Notes under the pieces: model-generated | What the model was told of the DNA's origin: nothing | Databases searched by the model: none | Seen by the model: the letters and a program-made list of their open reading frames with translations, nothing else | NCBI GenBank assembly: GCA_035544635.1 | Contig: DATKDQ010000376.1 | Span: forward strand, 1-5,758 | Direction: 5' to 3' | Length of the DNA: 5,758 nt | Source of the DNA: DATAFT01 sp035544635 | GTDB taxonomy: Bacteria > Acidobacteriota > Thermoanaerobaculia > Multivoradales > Multivoraceae | Program-made: the position numbers and the translations under genes | In this document: positions 1 through 5,572 of the stretch, piece by piece | Layout: every line of letters begins with the position of its first letter | How positions within the stretch are numbered: position 1 is the first letter of the stretch

Positions 1-137
1 TCGGCTCGTTCCCTGGAAGGCTCGGTGCGTACCGCGCTCGCCCCCTCCTCGGTGTCCGCGCCTCGCTCACCGGTGCCACAGGCGAGCACCCAGCAGAGTG
101 ACCCGACCAGCAGCAGTGTCGATCTCGTCCCGCTCAT
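1..137 (-). CDS. Putative lipoprotein, N-terminal part only (runs off left edge)
   Basis: Reading the minus strand from an ATG at 137 gives 45 open codons to the window edge. The product starts MSGTRSTLLLVGSLCWVLAC: a short basic n-region, a hydrophobic core, and a lipobox VLAC with Cys20 as the lipidation site. The following residue is Gly, not Asp, so nothing marks inner-membrane retention. After the cysteine comes a polar, acidic linker (GTGERGADTEEGASA), as is usual for exported lipoproteins. A strong Shine-Dalgarno run, GGAGGAGG, lies at 143-150, ending a few bases before the start. The gene is divergent from the plus-strand gene that follows; the apparent plus-strand ORF over this stretch (from 25) is probably its shadow. 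Mature function cannot be seen because the rest of the gene is outside the window. Confidence 0.75.
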   Translation of the reverse strand, partial: MSGTRSTLLLVGSLCWVLACGTGERGADTEEGASAVRTEPSRERA

Positions 138-195
138 CCGAACCTCCTCCGCTCGCTCTGGTACCGGCTCTCCGGCGTCGTCTCCCCACGCCGTC

Positions 196-843
196 GTGAA
201 GAACCGGTCCCACCTCCTAGTACGGACTCGGAGCGGGAACCCGCCTCTTTCGCCGCAGGAGCGCAGCGGAAGATGCCGCCGCAAGGCGAACCGGCACGCC
301 GGCGGCTTCTCGATCGAGCTGCCGAGTGGATGGATCGTGGAGCACCGCTACGCCGCAACCGACGAGCCGGCGGTCGTGCTCACGGCCTTCTACGACGGGA
401 GCGAACGGATCGCTCCGGGCCGCGGCGCGGAATCCTCCGAGAGCAACGTCATCGTCGCGCACGGACCCTGCGAGCTCTCGCTCGTCGTCGAATCGCACCC
501 GGGCGAGCCGCCGGAGGATCGCCCGGCGCGATCGGCGGCGGGGAAACTGGGTCTGAAGCTCGCCCGGGCCTACGCGAGCGAGCGCGAGCCGGTGCGCCAC
601 GCCGGGCTCGAGGGTGAACGATCCGTCATCGAGCAGCGCGGGCAGCGCGTGGTGGGACCGCGCCTGCAGGAGGTGCGCTTCAGCAACGAGGTCCGCATCC
701 TGCGCGGCGCCGGCCGCTGGTACCGCTCGACCGCCCGCTGGCCCTTCGCCCTGCGGGAGGCAGAGGAGGCGCTCGGCGAGCTGATCGGGACGTGGTCCCT
801 CGCCACGGACGGTGCCGCCGTCGAACGGCGGCTGCGAGCCTGA
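196..843 (+). CDS. Hypothetical protein, possible PsbP/DUF1795-like fold; start uncertain
   Basis: The frame is open from 25 to the TGA at 841-843, but everything before about 300 is low-complexity Ser/Pro/Arg and overlaps the divergent lipoprotein, so the long ORF is not the true gene. From about 307 the protein looks real: it opens FSIELPSGWIVEHRY, then has alternating strand-like segments (AVVLTAFYDG, SNVIVAHGPCELSLVVESH), and ends with an amphipathic helix (REAEEALGELIGTWSLA). An opening F-x-I-x-L-P-x-G-W is common in small PsbP/Mog1/DUF1795-like proteins, but this is a weak resemblance. I give GTG 196 as the first plausible in-frame start (215 aa), although no Shine-Dalgarno precedes it. 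A better-looking start, ATG 273 with AGGAG at 258-262, is out of frame by one base. Removing one base from the run at 300-306 would give MPPQGEPARGGFSIELPSGW. Either the start is unusual or the gene is frameshifted. No signal peptide is visible in any frame. Function unknown. Confidence 0.5.
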   Translation: MKNRSHLLVRTRSGNPPLSPQERSGRCRRKANRHAGGFSIELPSGWIVEHRYAATDEPAVVLTAFYDGSERIAPGRGAESSESNVIVAHGPCELSLVVESHPGEPPEDRPARSAAGKLGLKLARAYASEREPVRHAGLEGERSVIEQRGQRVVGPRLQEVRFSNEVRILRGAGRWYRSTARWPFALREAEEALGELIGTWSLATDGAAVERRLRA

Positions 844-878
844 CTCAGGCTCGGAAGGACCCGGGAAGCTCCGGTGCC

Positions 879-907
879 TTGGTGCTCATGCGCCTCCGCG
901 CTAAAGT
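879..907 (+). promoter_or_regulatory. Candidate sigma-70-type promoter for a leaderless antitoxin mRNA
   Basis: TTGGTG at 879-884 and TAAAGT at 902-907 are separated by exactly 17 bases. The GTG start of the antitoxin lies 6 bases after the second box, where transcription would be expected to begin, so the message could be leaderless. The hexamers match the E. coli consensus at 3/6 and 4/6 positions, so the spacing carries most of the weight. An AGGAG sits at 910-914 but overlaps the start codon and cannot act as a normal ribosome binding site. Confidence 0.35.
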
Positions 908-913
908 GCAGGA

Positions 914-1150
914 GTGTCGAGACTGACGATCACGCTGCCGGACGAGCTCCACCAGGCCTTGCGCGAAGCCGCCGCCCGTCGAGGCATCGGTCTGGGTGAG
1001 CTGATTGCGGAGAGCCTGGAGCTCTACGGCGTGAAGCCGCGGGAAACGGCGGAGGCGCTGGTGGCTCGGGCGCGAGAGAACAGCGCACTCGACGAGGCGG
1101 CCGCACTCGAGCTGGCCCTGGACGAGACCCGGCGAGTACGCTCGAAGTGA
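914..1150 (+). CDS. Ribbon-helix-helix antitoxin of a PIN-toxin TA module
   Basis: This 78-residue protein has a typical RHH N-terminus: a beta strand SRLTITLPDELHQAL (residues 2-16) leading into helix A (about 10-24), then helix B beginning GLGELIAESLELYG (about 26-38). Such proteins dimerise through the strand, bind an operator at their own promoter, and use the C-terminal tail to wrap the toxin. Here the tail (residues 40-78) is charged and helical (ETAEALVARARENS, then DEAAALELALDETRR). The start is GTG at 914; no ATG is available and the RHH strand begins at once, so the start is firm although it has no properly spaced Shine-Dalgarno. The stop overlaps the GTG of the downstream PIN toxin by four bases (GTGA, 1147-1150), the usual antitoxin-toxin coupling. 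The antitoxin appears intact although its toxin is damaged. Exact antitoxin subfamily is not assignable by eye. Confidence 0.75.
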   Translation: MSRLTITLPDELHQALREAAARRGIGLGELIAESLELYGVKPRETAEALVARARENSALDEAAALELALDETRRVRSK

Positions 1151-1465
1151 GCTCGGTCGCAAGTCGTCGACACCAACGTCCTGATCGCCGGCATTCTCAC
1201 CTCGGACGCCTTGGCCCCGACCGCGAGAATCGTCGATGGCATGCTCTCGCGCCGCTTCGCCTTCGCACTGAGCGAGGCCCTGCTCAGGGAGTATCGGGAG
1301 GTTCTGCTGCGTCCCGGGATTCGGGTGCGGCACGGACTCGACGAGCGAAGCGTCGACGTGATCCTCACTCGTCTGGCGCTCGAAGCCATCGTCGTCGAGC
1401 CTGAGTCCGGCTCGACAATCGCCGCGCCCGACTCAGGTGAGAGTTCCTCGCCCTCCTGGCGTTGA
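1147..1465 (+). pseudogene. PIN-domain toxin (VapC-like), frameshifted at start and C-terminally truncated
   Basis: A PIN ribonuclease-type toxin is recognisable in the frame 1163-1465. It opens VVDTNVLIAGIL, the hallmark strand with the first catalytic Asp, followed by a helix and LSEALLREYREVLLRP carrying the second conserved acidic residue. That frame has no start codon: between the antitoxin stop (1148-1150) and VVDTNV the only codons are GCT CGG TCG CAA. A natural start, GTG 1147 overlapping the antitoxin stop, reads MSSVA and is then one base out of frame. Deleting one A at 1161-1162 restores MSSVAVVDTNVLIAG. At the 3' end the frame departs from the family at APDSGE (about 1426-1442), just where a D-x-x-D/DQxL segment and a later TGD motif are expected. 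It then ends SSSPSWR-stop, roughly 35-40 residues short. Loss of the third and fourth acidic positions should abolish nuclease activity. A +1 programmed shift could explain the first defect but not the second, so pseudogene is the best call. Confidence 0.7.
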
Positions 1466-1632
1466 TCGTCGCGCTGATCGTCATCGCCCTCCAGAACACG
1501 ACACCGGTCCAGGCGCGCGTCCTCTGGGTGAGCGCGGAGGTGTCGGTCGCACTGCTGTTGCTCCTCACAACCGCGGGAGGCTTCGTTGCCGGGCTGCTGG
1601 TTGGACTTCTCGCGAAGCAGATCGCGGACTTC
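1437..1632 (+). pseudogene. LapA/DUF1049-domain membrane protein fragment
   Basis: From 1441 the frame encodes EFLALLALIVALIVIALQN, a hydrophobic helix ending in the QN pair typical of LapA (DUF1049) proteins. A short loop follows (TTPVQARVLWVSAEVS), then a second membrane helix (VALLLLLTTAGGFVAG) with the usual glycine-rich end GFVAGLLVGLLAKQ. LapA-domain proteins are small inner-membrane proteins with two helices; characterised ones act with LapB in lipopolysaccharide assembly. A stop (TGA 1438-1440) lies immediately upstream in frame, and the only in-frame starts, CTG 1456 and TTG 1462, would cut into the first helix. GTG 1437 is one base out of frame; losing one A would give MEFLALLALIVALIVIALQN. 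Downstream the frame runs without its own stop into sequence antisense to the convergent PIN toxin, so the 3' boundary (about 1632) is an estimate. The region could be a recombined fragment or a short gene with a +1 frameshift. Its domain identity is fairly clear; its functionality is doubtful. Confidence 0.6.
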
Positions 1633-1635
1633 ACG

Positions 1636-2049
1636 TCAGCGCGACAGCCTGGTTCTCAGCTGACCGGGGCTCAGGATGTCGAAGGTGACGTCCCCCTTCA
1701 TGGCGAGCAGAGCCTGGTCGCCGGTCACCAGAGCTTCGGCTTCGCCGACATGCGCCAGCTCGACGAACATCTGATCGTCCGGATCGGAGCATCGGGGGAG
1801 CCCACGCAGGTCGCCCTTTACATCGACCGCTTCCACGAAGGGAAGATAGGCCGACAAGACGGTTTCCACCTCTTCGGGGCTCAAGTCGAACTTTGGATAC
1901 CCCAGTACCCGAAACAGCTCCGTCGTCGTGTCCCGCGAGACCAGCGGCACCAGCCGGCCCGTTGTCCACGCGTCGCGAACGTAGCTGAGCCTCCCGGCCT
2001 CGAAAAGGAGCGCCGACACGACGACGGCTGTGTCCAGCACGACTCTCAA
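1636..2049 (-). CDS. PIN-family toxin (COG1569/PIN_3-like), probable ribonuclease
   Basis: This is a 137-aa toxin with the complete PIN layout. The first strand VVLDTAVVVSALLF carries catalytic Asp6; RDTTTELFRVLGYPKFDLS carries Glu44 in the T/S-x-x-x-E-L-x-x-V-L helix; SDPDDQMFVELA holds Asp89, Asp91 and Asp92; ALVTGDQALLAM carries Asp111. Length and the VLxxPKFxLS-type segment fit the COG1569 'putative toxin-antitoxin system toxin component, PIN family'. Such toxins cleave RNA with bound Mg2+/Mn2+ and are held inactive by the cognate antitoxin. The start is TTG at 2049, overlapping the antitoxin's TGA by four bases (TTGA), so translation is probably coupled; no clear Shine-Dalgarno is seen. 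One oddity is DTA in place of the usual DTN after the catalytic Asp. It converges on the damaged PIN/LapA region, its stop lying next to the end of the LapA fragment. It appears intact, unlike the plus-strand PIN copy. Confidence 0.85.
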   Translation of the reverse strand: MRVVLDTAVVVSALLFEAGRLSYVRDAWTTGRLVPLVSRDTTTELFRVLGYPKFDLSPEEVETVLSAYLPFVEAVDVKGDLRGLPRCSDPDDQMFVELAHVGEAEALVTGDQALLAMKGDVTFDILSPGQLRTRLSR

Positions 2050-2273
2050 CGGTCGCGCTCACGTGCCCATTCCACGGCCTCTCGCACTTCGCTCTCCGTG
2101 ATGCCCAGCTCTTCCAGTTTGCGCTGCACCTTCGCGAGCGCTTCGAGGTCGACGGGTCTCAGGATGATCCTTCCGCTCTCGGCGCTGACCTCGAAGTAGT
2201 CGTAGCCCGGGAACTGCTCGACGATCTTCTTGGGTAGCGTGATCTGGTTCTTTGTCGTCTTCTTGGCAATCAT
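2046..2273 (-). CDS. AbrB/MazE/SpoVT-type swapped-hairpin antitoxin
   Basis: This 75-residue protein begins MIAKKTTKNQITLPKKIVEQ and continues FPGYDYFEVSAESGRIILRPV. This is the AbrB/MazE swapped-hairpin DNA-binding pattern (K-N-Q-I-T-L-P-K-x-I ... F-E-V ... G-R-I-I-L-R-P) over residues 4-41. The C-terminal helix (about 43-75, LEALAKVQRKLEELGITESEVREAVEWARE cut into charged heptads) is the likely toxin-binding segment. As in other type II modules it should repress its own operon and neutralise the PIN toxin encoded immediately downstream, which it overlaps by four bases. The start is ATG 2273; only a few residues precede the domain, so the start is firm. No Shine-Dalgarno is visible, and a -10-like TATCCT lies just 6 bases upstream, which suggests a leaderless transcript. 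An imperfect inverted repeat at 2289-2312 is a candidate operator. Confidence 0.85.
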   Translation of the reverse strand: MIAKKTTKNQITLPKKIVEQFPGYDYFEVSAESGRIILRPVDLEALAKVQRKLEELGITESEVREAVEWARERDR

Positions 2274-2279
2274 CCGGGT

Positions 2280-2285
2280 AGGATA
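2280..2285 (-). promoter_or_regulatory. Candidate -10 element of a leaderless antitoxin-toxin transcript
   Basis: On the minus strand TATCCT (4/6 to TATAAT) ends 6 bases before the antitoxin ATG at 2273, so transcription would begin at or next to the start codon. No convincing -35 box is found 16-19 bases upstream; that space is occupied by the inverted repeat. This is weak evidence on its own; the same 6-base spacing precedes the other antitoxin at 914. Confidence 0.3.
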
Positions 2286-2288
2286 TCA

Positions 2289-2312
2289 GGAAGTAGGAAT
2301 TCCTTACTTTCC
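2289..2312 (-). promoter_or_regulatory. Imperfect inverted repeat, candidate antitoxin operator
   Basis: A 10-bp perfect palindrome AGGAATTCCT at 2295-2304 is flanked by further inverted arms, GGAAGT on the left and ACTTTCC on the right, which pair if one-base gaps are allowed. It sits 16-39 bases upstream of the AbrB-type antitoxin start, overlapping the expected core promoter, and is distinctly AT-richer than its surroundings. That position suits autorepression by the antitoxin or antitoxin-toxin complex. Confidence 0.4.
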
Positions 2313-2447
2313 GCTGGAGCTGTGAAGCGTACCCGTGGCGGTTGGGACCAGCAGGGCAACTGGGTGCCCGTACACTTCGCTCGACACGAGATATCGACGT
2401 CGCCGCCGAATCTCGGAACACTCTTCACGGTGGTTCTGGCTTCGAAA
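2313..2447. other. Intergenic stretch without recognisable genes
   Basis: Between the antitoxin operator and the tRNA fragment I see no coding sequence with family-like features on either strand. A plus-strand ORF runs through here (2342-2569), but part of it is the antisense of the tRNA remnant and of the crystallin gene's 3' end. No clear rho-independent terminator is visible, although the minus-strand crystallin gene should end upstream of this stretch. Confidence 0.4.
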
Positions 2448-2501
2448 TGGAGCCGACGGCGAGAGTTGAACTCCGCGACCTGCTGATTACGAATTATCAG
2501 C
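2448..2501 (-). pseudogene. tRNA-Thr(CGU) 3'-half remnant, anticodon arm to CCA
   Basis: On the minus strand the sequence matches the 3' half of a bacterial tRNA-Thr. It has an anticodon arm with stem GCTGA (2497-2501) and TCAGC (2482-2486) enclosing TTCGTAA with anticodon CGT (2489-2491). Next is the variable stretch AGGTC, then a T-arm with loop TTCAACT (2464-2470). The acceptor strand CGTCGGC (2452-2458), discriminator T (2451) and encoded CCA (2448-2450) follow. The 5' acceptor strand and D-arm are absent: upstream is directly the stop codon of the crystallin gene (2502-2504). The anticodon loop has three extra bases and the T stem one extra base (GCGGAG instead of GCGAG), so this cannot be a functional tRNA. 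A 3' tRNA fragment with CCA is what site-specific integration into a tRNA gene leaves behind, and it could be an att scar. Confidence 0.7.
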
Positions 2502-3755
2502 TCAGCGGCGCTGGGTCGAGACGCCGAGCACCTGTCCGCGTCTGGCGTCGATCTCGCACCGGTAGCTGACGCTCGTGGGGCCGGCGAGAACCACCGCGTC
2601 GCCGCTCAGCTCGACCCATCCGCTGGCGCCGCTGGTGCGCTCGGGAGCCAGAAAGAGCAGGACCAGGGGAATACCCCGATCGCCCTCGAGGCGCGCGCGC
2701 GCCTCCTGCATGCAGAGCGTCTCCTCGCGCGGAGGTGTGTAATCGTCCGCAACGAAGGAGAAGACGATCTGGTTGCGGGCTCCCGGAGTGCCCGCCGTCA
2801 CCTCGACGCGCGCCAGGCGGCCGCCGTCGAGCAGCACGCTGCCGCTGCCGCCGACGCGGCGTCCACCGATGTCGGGAATCTGGAGCCGCATGCGCTCGCT
2901 CGACTCCGCGGTCCAGGTGCCGTCGAAGCTCTGGGGAGTGGTGCCGTCGAGTCCGACGCGAGCCCTGCCGTCGCGGCTCAGCACCACGGACGCTCCCGAC
3001 AGCGACTCGTAGCGCCCGTTGGCGCCCCACACCACCAGCCCTGCGCCGTTCGCCTGCAGGTCGTAGACGCTCGATGGCGGCTCCGGGCTGGGGATTCGCT
3101 CGCCCGTGCCGCCGGAGTACTGGTCGGCGGAGAGCAGGGCCAGCATCACCTGCGCGTCCTCGCCGCGCTCGATCGATGCCACGTACGAGCGGCGTGCAGC
3201 GGAGTCGGCGGAGCGGCCGTAGAGGCCGCGGTACATCCGATCGAGAATCTCCCCGGCGGAGCTCTGTGAGCGCAGATTGCTGTACTCGGCGCTCCGCATC
3301 ATCCCCCGCACCAGGGTGTCGGTCTGGCCGCGCTCGATCTGGGCCGCCGCGTTGCGCAGACCCTCCGGGTCGGCGTCGCGCCCCAGGATGGCGCGATACA
3401 GCCGCCCCGCCAACTGCTCCGCCGAGCCCGCCATCGCTTCGTTCACCGGCCGCAGCGAGCTCAAGGCGTCGTTCCACCCCGACTCGAGGCGTCTCACCTC
3501 GCCCATGTCTGCGGAAACGGTGCGACAGTCGGAGTAGCCGTCGTCGCGACAGACCTCCCAGCGGCCCGAATCGACGCGCAGGGACGAGATGCGGTCGTTC
3601 CAGCCGACGTCACCCAGTCTCGGCACGGCGCGATCGAAGACCACCGTCGCTCCACGCAGGTCGTTGTGCTCCCAGACCGTGATGGCGGCGCCGCGGGCTC
3701 CAGCCGATAGCAGGACGGTGGCGAGGAAGGCGAACAGACGGATGCGGGTCGGCAT
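2502..3755 (-). CDS. Secreted beta/gamma-crystallin and DUF4214 protein
   Basis: This 417-aa protein starts at ATG 3755, chosen over an upstream in-frame ATG at 3803 because it has a well-placed AGGAG (3761-3765), begins directly with a signal peptide, and the upstream candidate lies inside the predicted promoter. Residues 1-23 form the signal peptide (basic MPTRIR, hydrophobic LFAFLATVLL, likely cleavage near ARGA). Residues 25-104 form a beta/gamma-crystallin domain: ITVWEHNDLRG opens the first Greek key and WEVCRDDGYSDC the second. Each key ends in a calcium-clamp motif, WNDRISSLR (52-60) and WNDALSSLR (94-102), so Ca2+ binding is likely. Residues about 112-160 and 166-214 are two DUF4214 repeats (LYRAILGRDADPEGL...SAEY; MYRGLYGRSAD...SADQY). 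After a Pro/Ser linker, residues about 225-417 are beta-rich and unrecognised. A sigma-54 promoter lies at 3800-3814. Role is unknown; a periplasmic or surface, calcium-stabilised stress or envelope protein is an inference. Its stop abuts the tRNA remnant. Confidence 0.9.
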   Translation of the reverse strand: MPTRIRLFAFLATVLLSAGARGAAITVWEHNDLRGATVVFDRAVPRLGDVGWNDRISSLRVDSGRWEVCRDDGYSDCRTVSADMGEVRRLESGWNDALSSLRPVNEAMAGSAEQLAGRLYRAILGRDADPEGLRNAAAQIERGQTDTLVRGMMRSAEYSNLRSQSSAGEILDRMYRGLYGRSADSAARRSYVASIERGEDAQVMLALLSADQYSGGTGERIPSPEPPSSVYDLQANGAGLVVWGANGRYESLSGASVVLSRDGRARVGLDGTTPQSFDGTWTAESSERMRLQIPDIGGRRVGGSGSVLLDGGRLARVEVTAGTPGARNQIVFSFVADDYTPPREETLCMQEARARLEGDRGIPLVLLFLAPERTSGASGWVELSGDAVVLAGPTSVSYRCEIDARRGQVLGVSTQRR

Positions 3756-3760
3756 CGACT

Positions 3761-3765
3761 CTCCT
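3761..3765 (-). promoter_or_regulatory. Shine-Dalgarno site deciding the crystallin gene start
   Basis: AGGAG on the minus strand lies five bases before ATG 3755. It supports this start over the in-frame ATG at 3803, which overlaps the -12 box of the predicted promoter. Confidence 0.8.
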
Positions 3766-3799
3766 TCAATGAGCGGGACGAGGACGATGGAGAGATGAC

Positions 3800-3814
3800 G
3801 CAAGGAGCGTGCCG
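3800..3814 (-). promoter_or_regulatory. Sigma-54 (-24/-12) promoter of the crystallin/DUF4214 gene
   Basis: The minus strand reads CGGCAC-GCTCC-TTGC: GGCAC at the -24 region and TTGC at the -12 region with the invariant 5-base spacing. Only the first T of the TGGCAC consensus is changed. The predicted transcript start is near 3788, giving a leader of about 33 bases containing the Shine-Dalgarno for ATG 3755. The element lies in the short gap after the CsbD-like gene (stop at 3825), so the crystallin gene can be induced separately or by read-through. A sigma-54 activator gene lies just upstream in the same direction. Confidence 0.7.
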
Positions 3815-3824
3815 GATCGTTCGC

Positions 3825-4052
3825 CTACGCCGAGGAGTCCGCGTGCCCGATCGGCTGCTGATGCCGTTCCCAGTCGTCGAGCTGGGTTTCGGCGCCCATC
3901 GCGGTCAGACCGTAGGCGTCCCGCAGTCGGGCGACCAGCCGCTCGCGGCTGCCGGCGATCCGTTCGAGGTCGTCGTCGGTAAGCTTGTCCCAACGGGCCT
4001 TCAGGTTCCTGCTCATCTGCTTCCATTCGCGTTTCACGAGCTCCCAGTTCAT
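3825..4052 (-). CDS. CsbD-like small stress protein
   Basis: This 75-aa acidic/basic helical protein starts MNWELVKREWKQMSRNLKAR and continues WDKLTDDDLERIAGSRERLV. This matches the CsbD (YjbJ/UPF0337) family pattern MNWd-xxxGxWKQ-xxGxxKxxWGKLTDDDLxxIxGxRxxLxGxxQxxYGxxxxxAexQxxxW. The later segment ARLRDAYGL (41-49) and ETQLDDWE (55-62) complete it. CsbD-like proteins are small, soluble, strongly induced in general stress or stationary phase; their molecular function is not established. The start is ATG 4052, where the family begins and where GGAGG (4058-4062) is correctly spaced; an in-frame ATG at 4106 would add residues unlike the family. The gene lies between the sigma-54 activator and the crystallin gene, same strand, with a strong -24/-12 promoter about 130 bases upstream. 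That contrasts with sigma-B/sigma-S control of known CsbD homologues. Confidence 0.85.
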   Translation of the reverse strand: MNWELVKREWKQMSRNLKARWDKLTDDDLERIAGSRERLVARLRDAYGLTAMGAETQLDDWERHQQPIGHADSSA

Positions 4053-4057
4053 CTCGG

Positions 4058-4062
4058 CCTCC
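4058..4062 (-). promoter_or_regulatory. Shine-Dalgarno site deciding the CsbD-like gene start
   Basis: GGAGG on the minus strand lies five bases before ATG 4052. This places the start at the family-typical MNWE and excludes the upstream ATG at 4106. Confidence 0.8.
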
Positions 4063-4183
4063 AGGTTGGTGTCGCGGACCGCTCGCCTCGAGTCGCCGGC
4101 GATCACCTCGCCGCAGCGGAGCGCGCGCGGTCCAGACCAGGCTGAGAGCCGTCCACCGGATCCCTAGCACGAGCCCAAAGCTC

Positions 4184-4198
4184 GCAACTACCGTGCCA
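4184..4198 (-). promoter_or_regulatory. Sigma-54 (-24/-12) promoter of the CsbD-like gene
   Basis: The minus strand reads TGGCAC-GGTAG-TTGC, an exact match to the TGGCAC-N5-TTGC core of sigma-54 promoters, including the GG and GC dinucleotides and the G after TGGCAC. The predicted transcript start is near 4172, giving a leader of about 120 bases before ATG 4052. A small hairpin (CGAGC/GCTCG, 4170-4184) overlaps the start region; its relevance is unknown. The promoter sits in the gap after the sigma-54 activator gene (stop 4229-4231), so the activator and its target are adjacent. Confidence 0.8.
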
Positions 4199-4228
4199 GA
4201 TGAACAGGGCCGGCCAAAGAGGAAGAGC

Positions 4229-5568
<1,340 letters not shown>

Positions 5569-5572
<4 letters not shown>

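Noticed and set aside
25..195. N-terminal extension of the plus-strand ORF from 25
   Set aside because: It is low-complexity Ser/Pro/Arg sequence, overlaps the lipoprotein start and its Shine-Dalgarno on the other strand, and has no ribosome binding site.
841..880. Terminator after the gene ending at 843
   Set aside because: Only a short ACCCGGGT-like palindrome is present with no stable stem or T-run.
845..1333. 162-codon minus-strand ORF
   Set aside because: It lies opposite the RHH antitoxin and PIN toxin, has no family-like motifs, and is explained as a high-GC shadow.
1633..2199. Long C-terminal extension of the LapA frame
   Set aside because: It is antisense to the intact PIN toxin and antitoxin; the open frame reflects GC-rich codon use, not a fusion protein.
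2448..2530. A complete tRNA-Thr gene
   Set aside because: No D-arm or matching 5' acceptor strand exists upstream, and the anticodon loop and T stem contain extra bases.
2342..2569. 75-codon plus-strand ORF containing MEPTARVELRDLL
   Set aside because: This peptide pattern is what results from translating the antisense of a tRNA 3' half; the rest is antisense of the crystallin gene end.
2735..3682. 315-codon Arg/Ser/Pro-rich plus-strand ORF
   Set aside because: It is antisense to the crystallin/DUF4214 gene and has the composition typical of a shadow frame.
4170..4184. CGAGC/GCTCG hairpin as a terminator for the regulator gene
   Set aside because: The stem is only 5 bp, has no following T-run, and overlaps the sigma-54 promoter; it is not credible as a terminator.
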